A stretch of DNA of 57,224 nt, from assembly GCA_003220475.1 (NCBI GenBank), contig QHSO01000076.1, positions 1-57,224 of the forward strand. The letters are read 5' to 3'. Below the pieces are notes generated by a model. That model did no database searches. It was not told where the DNA came from and saw only the letters and a list, made by a program, of their open reading frames with translations. Below are positions 16,380 through 25,871 of the stretch, piece by piece (positions within the stretch are counted from its first letter, which is position 1; each line of letters begins with the position of its first letter). Position numbers and translations under genes: made by a program. Source of the DNA: Candidatus Rokuibacteriota bacterium (GTDB lineage: Bacteria; Methylomirabilota; Methylomirabilia; Rokubacteriales; CSP1-6).

Positions 16380-16776
16380 TCACACCTGCTCGAAGGTGCC
16401 GCGTGGCTGGCCCTCCATGTTGCGGCCCTCGATGCGGATGAGCCGCGTCGGGCCGTCGCGTCGCGGCGAATGGATGTCGCCCTCGTTGTAGAGCTTCGCC
16501 ATGCCGGGCTTCAGCGGGTAGGCGCGAAGATGGCGCACCTTGCCCGGCTTGCCGTCCTTCGCCGGCTCGACGAGTTGCCAGTCGCTCATCGAGCTGCGGA
16601 TCTTCGTAGAGGATCTTGCGCTCCGGCACGTCGTCGCCGAGGTGCTTGGCGACGAACGCGCGGTCGGTCAGCACCTCGCGCAGCAGCGCGCAGACCTTCT
16701 CGCGGCCCGGCGCATTGTTTTCCGCGGCGAGGATGCGGTGGGCGGCGGCGGCGAACGACTCGAGGGTGTGGGTCAC
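16380..16776 (-). pseudogene. Cupin/cysteine-dioxygenase-like protein gene with internal deletion and frame change
   Basis: Reading starts at a GTG (16776, preceded by GGAGG, 2 bp after the upstream gene's stop). The first frame reads THTLESFAAAAHRILAAEN and continues to VPERKILYEDPQL near 16597. A second frame from about 16589 reads MSDWQLVEPAKDGKPGKVRH and continues to SPRRDGPTRLIRIEGRNMEG. From memory, intact relatives have about 35 residues between these parts, including the PPHDHG metal-binding cupin motif. That motif is absent, so the encoded protein would be inactive. Deletion or assembly error at about 16588-16596. Confidence 0.65.
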
Positions 16777-16778
16777 GG

Positions 16779-18761
16779 TCAGCCTCCTTCGCGGTGGATG
16801 GACGTCGGCTCGGCCAAGGCGGTGAGCCGGTCGACGTCGAAGTCCTTGTAGAGGTCGAGACAGAACAACTCGGGCGCGGCGCGGTACGGGACGGGCGCGT
16901 CCAGCAGATGGCGCAAGCTCGCGATCGCCTGCCGACTCGTCACGGCCGCGAGCGCGCGCGGCTCGAGCGCCGCCGCCACCAGGGCGACGAGCTGGCTGCG
17001 AAGGCCACGGGTCTCGACGCGCACGCCGTTGTTGCCGCCTGCCATCGTCCGCGCCCAGCGTGCCACAGCCAGCAGCTGGCTCGCCTGGATTCCGAGCCCG
17101 CGCTCGCCGAGCATCGAGAGCAGCATCTGGTAGTTCGCGCCCGTCTTGTGCGGGCGCACGGTGGGATCCACGCCCAGCTCTGCGCCCGGTGAGGCCGGCT
17201 GCTCGGGAACCATGTCGCCGAAGAATATTAGATTCACGGCGACGACCTGGCCGCCGCGGGTGAGGGCCTCCGCCACGAGGTCGGCGGCGGCGGCACGTCC
17301 GTCGTCGTGCAGCACGATCGTCACGGGCGCATCCGTGCGGGGCGTCTGCGGTCTGAACCACACGGCCGTCGCCCCGAGGGCGCTGTCGAGGTCCAGGCGG
17401 TAGGACAGCGTGTCCGCGGTGTCGGCGCGCGCGCTCCAGAGCGGCCATGCACGAGTCACACGCGAGGGGTGATAGCGCACGACGTCGGTCAGCCGCGCGC
17501 GCTCGAGCACGCGGTCGGCGGACGGCGCGCGGCGTGCGCGCGCGGCGAGCGCCTTCGCGACGCCGAGGATCGTCAGATTGTCGCGCGGCACGCCCACCGT
17601 CAGCGCGGCGGCGTCGGCGCCCGGCTCGCCGATGGCGAGCGCGTCGTCGGGCGCGCGCAGGCCGAAGTGCTGCGCGAAGAAGCGATAGGCGGCGCGGCGG
17701 TTGTCGCGCTCGTAGTTGTGGGTCCCCGGGTCGACGTTCTCGTGCCAGGCGAGGTTGCCGGCCTTGCCGTAGAGCGCGAAGAACGGCTTGACCGCATCGT
17801 GGATGTACGGCTTCACGCGCCCGGCGCGGAAGCAGCACTCGTCGTTGGCGTTGTGGATCAGCAGCGTCGGCCGCGGCGCGCGCATGGCGATGAGCTGCGG
17901 ATAGTCGAGGGTGCGGCCGAGATCCGTCGCGTTTTCTTCGATCTCGTCGGTCTCGGAGGGATGCGTCAGCGTCGTGTCGAGAGAGCCCACCCCCGCGACC
18001 TCCGCCACCACGGCCACGCGCTCGTCGAGCGCACCGAGCACGACGCTCTGCCAGCCGCCGCCCGACAGCCCGGTCACGCCGATCCGGCGGCGATCGACCG
18101 AAGGCAGCTGCGCGAGATGATCGAGCGACCGCCGCATCGCGAGGTAGAACAATCCAAGGGCGTGGGCGCCGGCCGCCTCGAGGTGCGCCGCGAAGTCGTG
18201 CGCATTCTGGGGGTGGGCCAGCTCAGCCGAAGCCGGGCCAGTCGGCGTGAGCGCGATGATGCCCAGCTTCGCGAACGCCACGCACCGCTGCTGCGCGTGG
18301 AGGATGCCTTTGCCGCCGTCCTCGTGCCCGACGACGTTCAGCACGGCCGGCGCGGGCCTGGTGCGCGACACGGGCTCGCACACGATCGCCGGCGCGAGCA
18401 TTCCGGGCACGATCTCGTACCGGAGCTTGCGAATGCGATATCGCGACGACGTCATGACGACGCCGAGCTCTTCCACGGCGGGCGGCGCCGTGACCCACTC
18501 CCGCGGCCAACCGTGGAACACGATCTCGTCCAGAACGTGGCGGCGCAAACGCCCGGCGTCGCGGGACCAGTCGGCCTCGACCTTCGGCGCGGGCAGGGGT
18601 GCCGCGCGGGTGGCCATGTACTGGATCAGCTGGTGGGTGGTCACCGCGCGCGGCTGCAGCTCGGCCTGCAGGGCTGCCGCGACGTGCTCGGCCACGGGCG
18701 GCCCGGCATACGCCGCCGCCGCCACCATCGGGACGCTGAGGACCGCGAGCGCGCGGCGCAT
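16779..18761 (-). CDS. Large secreted alpha/beta hydrolase (acetyl-xylan-esterase-like, two domains)
   Basis: 660 residues from the ATG at 18761. A signal peptide occupies about residues 1-20. The first alpha/beta hydrolase domain carries the nucleophile in TGLSGGGWQSVVLGALDERV and an IHNANDECCFR acid-loop segment; the histidine lies near DPGTHNYE. A second, beta-rich domain (about 400-650) lacks a clear nucleophile elbow. The overall architecture resembles periplasmic esterases of the AXE1/Abhydrolase_7 clan; substrate unknown. A -10-like TATGCT lies 8 nt upstream. It is followed after 2 bp by the damaged cupin gene, so the two form an operon. Confidence 0.75.
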   Translation of the reverse strand: MRRALAVLSVPMVAAAAYAGPPVAEHVAAALQAELQPRAVTTHQLIQYMATRAAPLPAPKVEADWSRDAGRLRRHVLDEIVFHGWPREWVTAPPAVEELGVVMTSSRYRIRKLRYEIVPGMLAPAIVCEPVSRTRPAPAVLNVVGHEDGGKGILHAQQRCVAFAKLGIIALTPTGPASAELAHPQNAHDFAAHLEAAGAHALGLFYLAMRRSLDHLAQLPSVDRRRIGVTGLSGGGWQSVVLGALDERVAVVAEVAGVGSLDTTLTHPSETDEIEENATDLGRTLDYPQLIAMRAPRPTLLIHNANDECCFRAGRVKPYIHDAVKPFFALYGKAGNLAWHENVDPGTHNYERDNRRAAYRFFAQHFGLRAPDDALAIGEPGADAAALTVGVPRDNLTILGVAKALAARARRAPSADRVLERARLTDVVRYHPSRVTRAWPLWSARADTADTLSYRLDLDSALGATAVWFRPQTPRTDAPVTIVLHDDGRAAAADLVAEALTRGGQVVAVNLIFFGDMVPEQPASPGAELGVDPTVRPHKTGANYQMLLSMLGERGLGIQASQLLAVARWARTMAGGNNGVRVETRGLRSQLVALVAAALEPRALAAVTSRQAIASLRHLLDAPVPYRAAPELFCLDLYKDFDVDRLTALAEPTSIHREGG

Positions 18762-18769
18762 AGGGCGAC

Positions 18770-18775
18770 AGCATA
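18770..18775 (-). promoter_or_regulatory. -10 element for the large hydrolase gene
   Basis: TATGCT on the minus strand ends 8 nt before the ATG at 18761, the same short geometry seen at other starts in this window. Confidence 0.5.
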
Positions 18776-18867
18776 GCCAAGGTTCCGTCCACCGACCAGC
18801 TGACACGGGTTGTACGTTTTACGCGGCCGGGCGAAAAGGAGTTCGTGAAGCGGGCACGTGCGTCCGC

Positions 18868-19857
<990 letters not shown>

Positions 19858-19869
19858 CGTTACGGCGCG

Positions 19870-20838
19870 TCAGCGGCGGGCGCCGAAGCGGCGCGTCCCT
19901 CCCGAACGATCCACGGCATCGTCGCGCTCGTCGGGCCGTGCACGCCGGACCGTGTCGTCGCGCTCGTCAGGCCGCGCGCGGCGGACCGCGTCGTCGCGGT
20001 CCTCGGGGTGCGCACGACGCCGTGAGGCCGCGGGGTCGCCGCGACGTTCGACCACCGCGCTCCGTTGCCGCTGCAGCATCTCCGCGCGCGCGGACGGGTG
20101 AGCGCCGAGCTGCGGGGCGACGTGGGCGGCGCGCGCGTCATGCGTGAAGGCGCGCTCCTGTCCACCGTCCCGAGGCCGGCCCGGCACCTCGGCGAGGTCG
20201 GCAACGTACGACAGGCGCTCGCGTAGCGCACGGCGGATCTGACCGAAGCGCGGCGCGTGAGGCGGTCCGGAGACACGCACGGTGTGGCCGACGGGGAGCT
20301 GCGTCGTCTGCGTGGAGTTGGAGCGCGGCGCGATCGTGATCGGCCGGTGCGCCTCGAGCACCGTGACGTCCGAATCGCTGCCGCTGACTTCGGCCACGAC
20401 GAGGCTGCCGCGAATGCCGGTGATCGTGTTCGGTGTCAGCAGCTCGGCGACCTCGCCGGCGCGCAGCCCGCCCTCGTGCACCTTGAAGGCCAGCGTGCCG
20501 CTCTCGAGATCCACGCGCGTGCGCATCGGATCGTCGGTGATCGTCACGATGGAGCGCTCGCGGATCGTAATGGTCACGCGGCCTCCCATCAGCACGCGGA
20601 TCACCGAGCGCTGGGCGGTCTCGATGCGATCGCGCACGTACACCTGGTCGCGGACCTTCGCGGGCGCCCGCTCGGCCCGCACCGCATGCGTGATGGTGCC
20701 TTCGCCGACCAGCGCCGCGATGGCGCCGATCGGCTGGCTCTGCGCGTGCGCGAGCGAGGGCAGCGCGATCAGCAGCGAAACGACGACGGCGGCGTGTCGC
20801 ACGAAAGATGCTCGACCGCATACGCAGTGCCAGACCAT
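19870..20838 (-). CDS. Secreted FecR-domain protein with repetitive C-terminus
   Basis: 322 residues from ATG 20838; a GTG 36 bp inside (20802) would give a more compact signal peptide and is an alternative start. The FecR fold spans about 45-185: DRIETAQRSVIRVLMGGRVTITI, LESGTLAFKV and NTITGIRGSLVVAEV. Unlike classical FecR it has no anti-sigma N-terminal helix and no sigma factor nearby. It belongs with secreted FecR proteins associated with surface structures. The tail is charged and carries 12-residue repeats (RRARPDERDD). Paralogue at 32586. Confidence 0.8.
   Translation of the reverse strand: MVWHCVCGRASFVRHAAVVVSLLIALPSLAHAQSQPIGAIAALVGEGTITHAVRAERAPAKVRDQVYVRDRIETAQRSVIRVLMGGRVTITIRERSIVTITDDPMRTRVDLESGTLAFKVHEGGLRAGEVAELLTPNTITGIRGSLVVAEVSGSDSDVTVLEAHRPITIAPRSNSTQTTQLPVGHTVRVSGPPHAPRFGQIRRALRERLSYVADLAEVPGRPRDGGQERAFTHDARAAHVAPQLGAHPSARAEMLQRQRSAVVERRGDPAASRRRAHPEDRDDAVRRARPDERDDTVRRARPDERDDAVDRSGGTRRFGARR
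19918..20013. repeat. 36-bp tandem repeats in the FecR gene tail
   Basis: Two adjacent 36-bp units (19918-19953 and 19954-19989) differ at a few bases, and a third partial unit runs to about 20013. They encode the 12-residue repeat with core RRARPDER plus DD. Confidence 0.8.
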
Positions 20839-20925
20839 TAACTATCCGATCTTCTTCGTATTCGGGGGTAGCGCAACCACGGGACGGTCAGAATGGTGAA
20901 GGGCGCCTGGTGAGAATTTCCCCGG

Positions 20926-21291
20926 TCAGTGCCACTCGTTCGCCCGGCGCGCGGCGGCCTCGGCCTCGCGCGCGCGGCGTTCGGCGCGTACCCGCGCCTC
21001 GTTGAGCAGGCTGATCGCGAAGCCGACCGCGACGAACAGCAGGAGGCCGGTCGCGTCCTGGATATCGTGAATGCGCAGCGAATAGAGGGGCGGCAGCCAG
21101 AGGTACGTCAATGCCGCGGCGGCGAGCACGGTGGCCACGACGCCGGGGCCAAAGCCCCCGTACCAGCCCGCCGCGATGATCGCGGGATAGAAGAATAGAT
21201 AGGGATGCGCCAGGCTCAACTGGGGAATCACGAACCACCGCATGAGGACGACGATGCTGACGAGGGCGAGACTCGCCGCGTAGCCGGTCAC
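20926..21291 (-). CDS. Stand-alone DUF4118 membrane protein
   Basis: 121 residues from GTG 21291, overlapping the upstream stop by 4 bp. Three to four membrane segments occur (about 5-20, 30-45, 47-67, 80-100), with the conserved HPYLFFYPAIIAAGWYGGFGPG characteristic of the DUF4118 membrane domain of KdpD-type and other sensor kinases. The C-terminal coiled-coil ARVRAERRAREAEAAARRANEWH stops where a kinase or PAS domain would normally begin. It is probably a truncated sensor or an accessory membrane protein, and is co-translated with the cNMP-binding protein. Confidence 0.75.
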   Translation of the reverse strand: MTGYAASLALVSIVVLMRWFVIPQLSLAHPYLFFYPAIIAAGWYGGFGPGVVATVLAAAALTYLWLPPLYSLRIHDIQDATGLLLFVAVGFAISLLNEARVRAERRAREAEAAARRANEWH

Positions 21292-22094
21292 GACTCGGTG
21301 CGTTCGGCCGATTGATCGCCGGCGGCGTCCGAGGGCTCGAGCGAGGGCTCCGCGGCCATCTTCGACGGTCGCCGGTCCTCGCTCAGGTCGAACCCGCTCG
21401 CCTCGAGTCCCCAGCGCGTGACCTCACCGACGAGGTCGTCGGTCGCGCTCAGACGCTGGCTGAACTCGCGCACGAGCGCGGTGAAGAACGCCAGCCCCGC
21501 CTGCGGATTGCGCTCGACGACGGCCGTCAGCGTGTCACGGTCGAGCACGAGCAGCTCGGTGTCGACCTCCGCCTGTACCGTGGCCGAGCGCTGCAGGCCG
21601 CCGAAGAGGTTCATCTCGCCGAAGAAGTCGCCGGGACCCATGCGGGTGAGCACCTTGTCGACGTTGCGCGCCACGGACTTCGAGATCAGGAGCCGACCCG
21701 AGAGCACGAAGTACATCTCGTTGCCGACCTCGCCCTCGCGGAACAGCAGCTGACCGGCCTGGAGCGCGCGCCAGGTCATGCGCGAGGCCAGCGCCTCGAT
21801 CTCCTCGGCGCTGAACGCCCGGAAGACTTCGAGCATCCGCAGCACCGCGATCGTCGCCGGCGCGGCGCTGCCGGCGCGCGGCACCGCCGGGCGGCTGGCC
21901 GGCACGATCGCGAAGCCCAGCGCCTCGAGGTCGAGCGTGATCGCGCGGGTTCGACGGTCCGGGACGGGCCGCGTCTCGGCGTCGGCCTCGCGACGGTCCA
22001 TGACGACCCGGACCCCTTCGAGCTCGGCGCACTGCCGCGACAGCGACTCGAAGACCTCCGGGCGATTGCGGGCGACGATGAGCACGAGCTCCAT
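21288..22094 (-). CDS. Cyclic-nucleotide-binding-domain protein with unusual N-terminal domain
   Basis: 268 residues. Residues 1-60 form a small alpha/beta unit opening MELVLIVARNRPEVFESL with a VVMDRREADAE segment, an N-terminal domain I do not recognise by name. Residues about 85-210 are a cNMP/CAP-ED domain: LLFREGEVGNEMYFVLSGRL, GDFFGEMNLFGGLQRSATVQA. No DNA-binding HTH follows; the tail is a low-complexity acidic linker. It therefore senses or localises rather than binding DNA. Coupled by GTGA overlap to the DUF4118 membrane protein, which may be its partner. Confidence 0.82.
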   Translation of the reverse strand: MELVLIVARNRPEVFESLSRQCAELEGVRVVMDRREADAETRPVPDRRTRAITLDLEALGFAIVPASRPAVPRAGSAAPATIAVLRMLEVFRAFSAEEIEALASRMTWRALQAGQLLFREGEVGNEMYFVLSGRLLISKSVARNVDKVLTRMGPGDFFGEMNLFGGLQRSATVQAEVDTELLVLDRDTLTAVVERNPQAGLAFFTALVREFSQRLSATDDLVGEVTRWGLEASGFDLSEDRRPSKMAAEPSLEPSDAAGDQSAERTES

Positions 22095-22104
22095 CGTTCC
22101 GATA

Positions 22105-23073
22105 CTATCGCAGCCGCTCGCCGCCCCGCGTGAGCTCGTCGAGGAACTTCACCACCTCGGCGTTGATCTGCTCGACGTCGGCCGGCCGGAAGCCCCCGGC
22201 CGCCATGTGGCCGGTGACCGAGTCGGGATTGATCGTCACCGTGCGGACGTCGTGGATGTGGCGCGCCGCCTCCAGGGATTGATAGATGTAGTCGTTCGGA
22301 TCGAAGGTGTTGAGGCTCGCGTCTTCCTGGGCTTTCAGCCATGGCAGCACGTCGAGGGGCCGCGGAAACTGCTCGCGATACCACTCGGGGCTCCGCGCGG
22401 CGGCGAAGCCGACGATGTCGCGCCAGAGGCGCACGCCCCCCGCCGGCATGCTCGTGTAGTTGCCGTTGTTCCACGCGGGATCGAGCATGATCGCCTTGCG
22501 GCTGGCGTCGACGATGAGAACGCTCCACGCGGGCGTGCGCGCGAGCGGCACGAGCGCGACGAGACCGTCCATGACGTCGGGATGCGACACGCCCCACTGC
22601 AGCGCCTGCATGCCGCCCATGGAGGGACCGACCACGGCCACCACGTGCTCGATGCCGAGCTTGTCCTTCAGCAGGCGGCGCTGCGACTCGACCATGTCGC
22701 GCATGCCGAACTTCGGAAACTGCATGCGCGGCTGGGCTCGGCTGTTGCTCGGCGACGTCGTCAGCCCGTTGCCGATGGCGTCGGTGGCCACGACGAAGTA
22801 CTTGCTGGTGTCCAGCGCCTTGCCGGGCCCGATGAGGAAGTCGAGACGGTGATGGTTGCCGGTGAGCGCGGTGACCATGAGGATCGCGTTCGACTTCTTC
22901 GCGTTCAGCGTGCCGTGGGTGACGTACGAGATCGCGAAGTCCTTGATGACCTCGCCGCTCTCGAGCTTGAGGTCGCCCATGGCGTAGGTCTGGTGCGGCG
23001 GATCGCCGGGCTTGTGCGCGGCGGCGGGGGACGCGGCGAGGAGCACCAGCACGAAGGCGAGCAGACGGCTCAT
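22105..23073 (-). CDS. Secreted alpha/beta hydrolase of the homoserine O-acetyltransferase (MetX) family
   Basis: 322 residues from the ATG at 23073, which has GGGAGGTCC just upstream. A signal peptide (1-19) makes it periplasmic, unlike true MetX. Family motifs are present: ILMVTALTGNHH, the GPSMGGMQALQWG nucleophile elbow, and a late TGHMAAGGF histidine region. The aspartate segment reads VTINPDSVTGH. It probably hydrolyses an ester rather than acetylating homoserine. Upstream lie three repeats of a 15-bp element. Confidence 0.78.
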   Translation of the reverse strand: MSRLLAFVLVLLAASPAAAHKPGDPPHQTYAMGDLKLESGEVIKDFAISYVTHGTLNAKKSNAILMVTALTGNHHRLDFLIGPGKALDTSKYFVVATDAIGNGLTTSPSNSRAQPRMQFPKFGMRDMVESQRRLLKDKLGIEHVVAVVGPSMGGMQALQWGVSHPDVMDGLVALVPLARTPAWSVLIVDASRKAIMLDPAWNNGNYTSMPAGGVRLWRDIVGFAAARSPEWYREQFPRPLDVLPWLKAQEDASLNTFDPNDYIYQSLEAARHIHDVRTVTINPDSVTGHMAAGGFRPADVEQINAEVVKFLDELTRGGERLR

Positions 23074-23085
23074 CGTGGACCTCCC

Positions 23086-23140
23086 ATCGGCGACCTCCAT
23101 GTTCCCATCGGTGACCTCCATAATAATCGGTGACCTCCAT
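23086..23140 (-). repeat. Three-copy 15-bp direct repeat in the leader of the MetX-like hydrolase
   Basis: ATGGAGGTCACCGAT (minus strand) occurs at 23126-23140 and 23107-23121, and with one change at 23086-23100. Each copy contains ATG and GGAGGT. The spacings are 19 and 21 bp. Confidence 0.8.
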
Positions 23141-23186
23141 ATATAGGTGCGCGTGGCGGAAGTGGCGCGAATTGTAGCAAACCACG

Positions 23187-23192
23187 TATAGT
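23187..23192 (+). promoter_or_regulatory. -10 element for the hybrid histidine kinase
   Basis: TATAGT ends 9 nt before the ATG at 23202; no Shine-Dalgarno sequence lies between them, so the message is probably leaderless. Confidence 0.55.
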
Positions 23193-23201
23193 AATCGGGT
23201 T

Positions 23202-25844
23202 ATGCCCGATCGCGACGTCCCGCGCGTGCTGGTCGTCGACGACGACGCGCGGGTACGACGATTCCTCACGAGCGCGCTCGGCGCCGCGGGCTTCGCGGTG
23301 ACCGCCACCGGGATCGGCGCCGAGGGCCTGCGACTGGCCGACTCGCGGCCGGATCTCATCGTGCTCGACGTCGAGCTTCCCGACCTCTCGGGCCGCGAGG
23401 TGTGCCGCCGACTCAAGGCGGCCGAAGAGACCGCGGCGATTCCCGTGCTGATGCTCTCGGGCGTCTTCACCGACGTCGCCGATCGCAGCCAGGCGCTCGA
23501 GGACGGCTCCGACGCCTATCTCACCAAGCCGGTGACGTCGCGTGAGCTCGTGGCGATGGCGCGCGCGCTGCTACGCACCGCCCGCGCGGAGCGGCGCAGC
23601 CACGAGCACGAGCGCGCGGCCGAAGCGCTGCGGCGCCGCGTCGCGCAGAGCAAGGCGATGGTCGACGTCGCGCGCTCGATCACCGCGTCGCTCGACCTGC
23701 AGGGTGTGCTCGATCGCATCGTGGATGAGGCCTGTCTGTTGCTGGGCGCGCGCCGCGTCGGCATTGCGGTGCTCGAGGGCTCCGAGCCGGGGCCCAACAT
23801 CCGGTTCCGCGCCGTGCGCGGCCTGTCGTCGGCGTTCGCGCAGCGGCTGCGGCCGCTGTCGTGGCGGGACGGCACGACGCCGATCGCCATCCAGGAGCGG
23901 CGCCCGGTGTGGACCGCCGACATCCTGACCGATCCGGCGATCGAGCTGACGCCGCCCACGCGCGCCGTCATCGAGTCGGAGGGCTACCGCGCGGTGTTGT
24001 CGGTGCCGCTGCTCGCCGGCGACCGCCCGCTCGGCGCCATCGTCGTCTATCGCGATCTCGTCGGGCCGTTCTCCGAGGACGACATCGACATCACCCAGGT
24101 GTTCGCCGCCCAGGCGGCGGTCGCGCTGGAAAACGCGGATCTCTACCGGCGCGCCTCCGAGCGGGCGGACAAGCTCACCACGCTCAGCGCCCTGACGCGC
24201 TTGATCACCGGCGCGGCCGCGAGCCGCGAGGTCTTCGGCGCCGTCGCGGAGGCGGCCGTGCGGCTCCTGACCGCGCGCGCCAGTCAGGTCTGGGTCAACG
24301 ATCCCGCGAGCGGCATGCTGCGCATCGAGGGCACCGTGTCGGTGGATCCGGTACTCGGCGAGCACCTCGCCAGGTTCAAGGCCATCTCCCACGGCGACGG
24401 CCTCACGGGCTCCGTGTTCGCGACGCGCCAGCCGTTGTTCGTGCGCGATCTGCGAGCCGAGCCACGGTTCCTGAACCAGGGCATCGTCGCCGAGGGGCAC
24501 GTGAGCGCGTACGCCGGCATCCCGCTCGTGGCCGCCGAAGGCGCGGCCATGGGGGTGCTGTCGCTGCTGTTCGGCGAGCGCGGCGACTTCGCCGACGAGG
24601 AAAAAGAGCTCGTGCGGTTGCTGGCCGACCAGGCGGCCATCGCCATCGTGCAGGCGCAGCTCTACGGCGAGGCCGAGCGCCGGCGACGGCAGGCCGAGGA
24701 GATGGCCGAGAACCTCGAGCGCAGCCAGGGTCAGCTCGTGAAGACCGAGCGGTTGCGCGCGCTGGGTGAGATGGCGGCCGGCGTCGCGCACGACTTCAAC
24801 AATCTGCTCTCGGTGATCCTGGGTCGTGCCGAGCTGATGCTGCGTCGGGTGCACGAGTCGGCGCTGGTACGCGACCTCGAGGCCGTGCGCCGCGCCGCGC
24901 AGGACGGCGCCGACACCGTCCGGCGCATCCAGGAGTTCACGCGTACGCGCCGCACGCGCGCGTTCGAGCGCGTGGACCTGGGGGCGGTGGCGCGCGAGGT
25001 CGTCGAGCTGACGCGGCCGCAGTGGGAGCTCGAGGCGCAGAGCCGGGGCGTGCGCTACGAGTTCAGCGTCGAGGGCACCGCGCCGCCGGTGGCGGGGCGT
25101 CCCGAGGAGCTGCGCGAGGTCCTCACGAATCTCGTCACCAACGCGGTGGACGCCATGCCCGACGGCGGCCGCTGCACCGTGGGGCTGGCCTCCGAGCGCG
25201 AGTGGGCGACCGTGTCCGTGCGCGACACCGGCGTCGGCATGGAAGAGGATATGCGACGCCGCGTGTTCGAGCCGTTCTTCACGTCCAAGGGGCCGCGTGG
25301 CACCGGACTCGGACTGGCCGTCTCGTGGGGTATCGTCACGCGTCACGGCGGAACGATCGAGGTCGAGAGCGTGCCCGGTCGGGGGAGCACGTTCGTCGTG
25401 CGGCTCCCGGTGCCGGTCGCGCTGCCTGACTCGGTCACGGGCCTGACGGTGCCGCCGCCCACGCACGCCGCGCGCGTGCTGATCATCGAGGACGAGCCGG
25501 AGGTGCAGGCGGTGCTGGCCGACATGCTGCGCGAAGCCGGCTACGTCGTCACCGTGGCGAAGGACGGAAGCAACGGTCTGGACCGCTGCGAGGAAGAGCC
25601 GATCGACATCGTCCTCAGCGACATCTCGATGCCCGGGCTGTCGGGGTGGGAGGTCGCGGCGCGGGTGCGCGCGCGCTTTCCCACGATTCCGATCGGCTTC
25701 GTGACGGGGTGGGGCGATCAGCTCGATCCCGAGCGGCTGGCCGGCACGGGGGTGAGCTTCGTGATCGCCAAGCCGTTCCAGACGCTCGACGTCCTGCGGC
25801 ACGTCGCGCAGGCGCTGACGACCGCGCAGCCCGGGCGCGCCTGA
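23202..25844 (+). CDS. Hybrid sensor histidine kinase (REC-GAF-GAF-HisKA-HATPase-REC)
   Basis: 880 residues, no membrane segment. Order: receiver domain (about 6-122, DDD, phospho-acceptor in LDVELPD, KPVT lysine), coiled coil, GAF 1 (about 155-310), GAF 2 (330-485), and a dimerisation helix with the phospho-histidine in GVAHDFNNLLSVILGRAELM. An HATPase domain follows (625-740: NLVTNAVDAMPDGG, DTGVGM, GTGLGLAVSWGI), then a C-terminal receiver (760-875: EDEPEVQ, LSDISMPGLSG, AKPF). A soluble kinase sensing a small molecule or redox state through GAF domains and itself controlled by a receiver. No cognate output regulator is adjacent. Confidence 0.93.
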   Translation: MPDRDVPRVLVVDDDARVRRFLTSALGAAGFAVTATGIGAEGLRLADSRPDLIVLDVELPDLSGREVCRRLKAAEETAAIPVLMLSGVFTDVADRSQALEDGSDAYLTKPVTSRELVAMARALLRTARAERRSHEHERAAEALRRRVAQSKAMVDVARSITASLDLQGVLDRIVDEACLLLGARRVGIAVLEGSEPGPNIRFRAVRGLSSAFAQRLRPLSWRDGTTPIAIQERRPVWTADILTDPAIELTPPTRAVIESEGYRAVLSVPLLAGDRPLGAIVVYRDLVGPFSEDDIDITQVFAAQAAVALENADLYRRASERADKLTTLSALTRLITGAAASREVFGAVAEAAVRLLTARASQVWVNDPASGMLRIEGTVSVDPVLGEHLARFKAISHGDGLTGSVFATRQPLFVRDLRAEPRFLNQGIVAEGHVSAYAGIPLVAAEGAAMGVLSLLFGERGDFADEEKELVRLLADQAAIAIVQAQLYGEAERRRRQAEEMAENLERSQGQLVKTERLRALGEMAAGVAHDFNNLLSVILGRAELMLRRVHESALVRDLEAVRRAAQDGADTVRRIQEFTRTRRTRAFERVDLGAVAREVVELTRPQWELEAQSRGVRYEFSVEGTAPPVAGRPEELREVLTNLVTNAVDAMPDGGRCTVGLASEREWATVSVRDTGVGMEEDMRRRVFEPFFTSKGPRGTGLGLAVSWGIVTRHGGTIEVESVPGRGSTFVVRLPVPVALPDSVTGLTVPPPTHAARVLIIEDEPEVQAVLADMLREAGYVVTVAKDGSNGLDRCEEEPIDIVLSDISMPGLSGWEVAARVRARFPTIPIGFVTGWGDQLDPERLAGTGVSFVIAKPFQTLDVLRHVAQALTTAQPGRA

Positions 25845-25871
25845 CGTGTGCGCCGGCCGCGCTCGGCACGG

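Noticed and set aside
16345-17838. A 497-residue minus-strand frame across the cupin and hydrolase genes
   Set aside because: Most of it is an Arg-rich shadow of the hydrolase; only its last part is the true first frame of the cupin-like gene.
19918-20013. Tandem repeats as a CRISPR array
   Set aside because: Units are directly adjacent with no spacers, are in frame and encode protein repeats.
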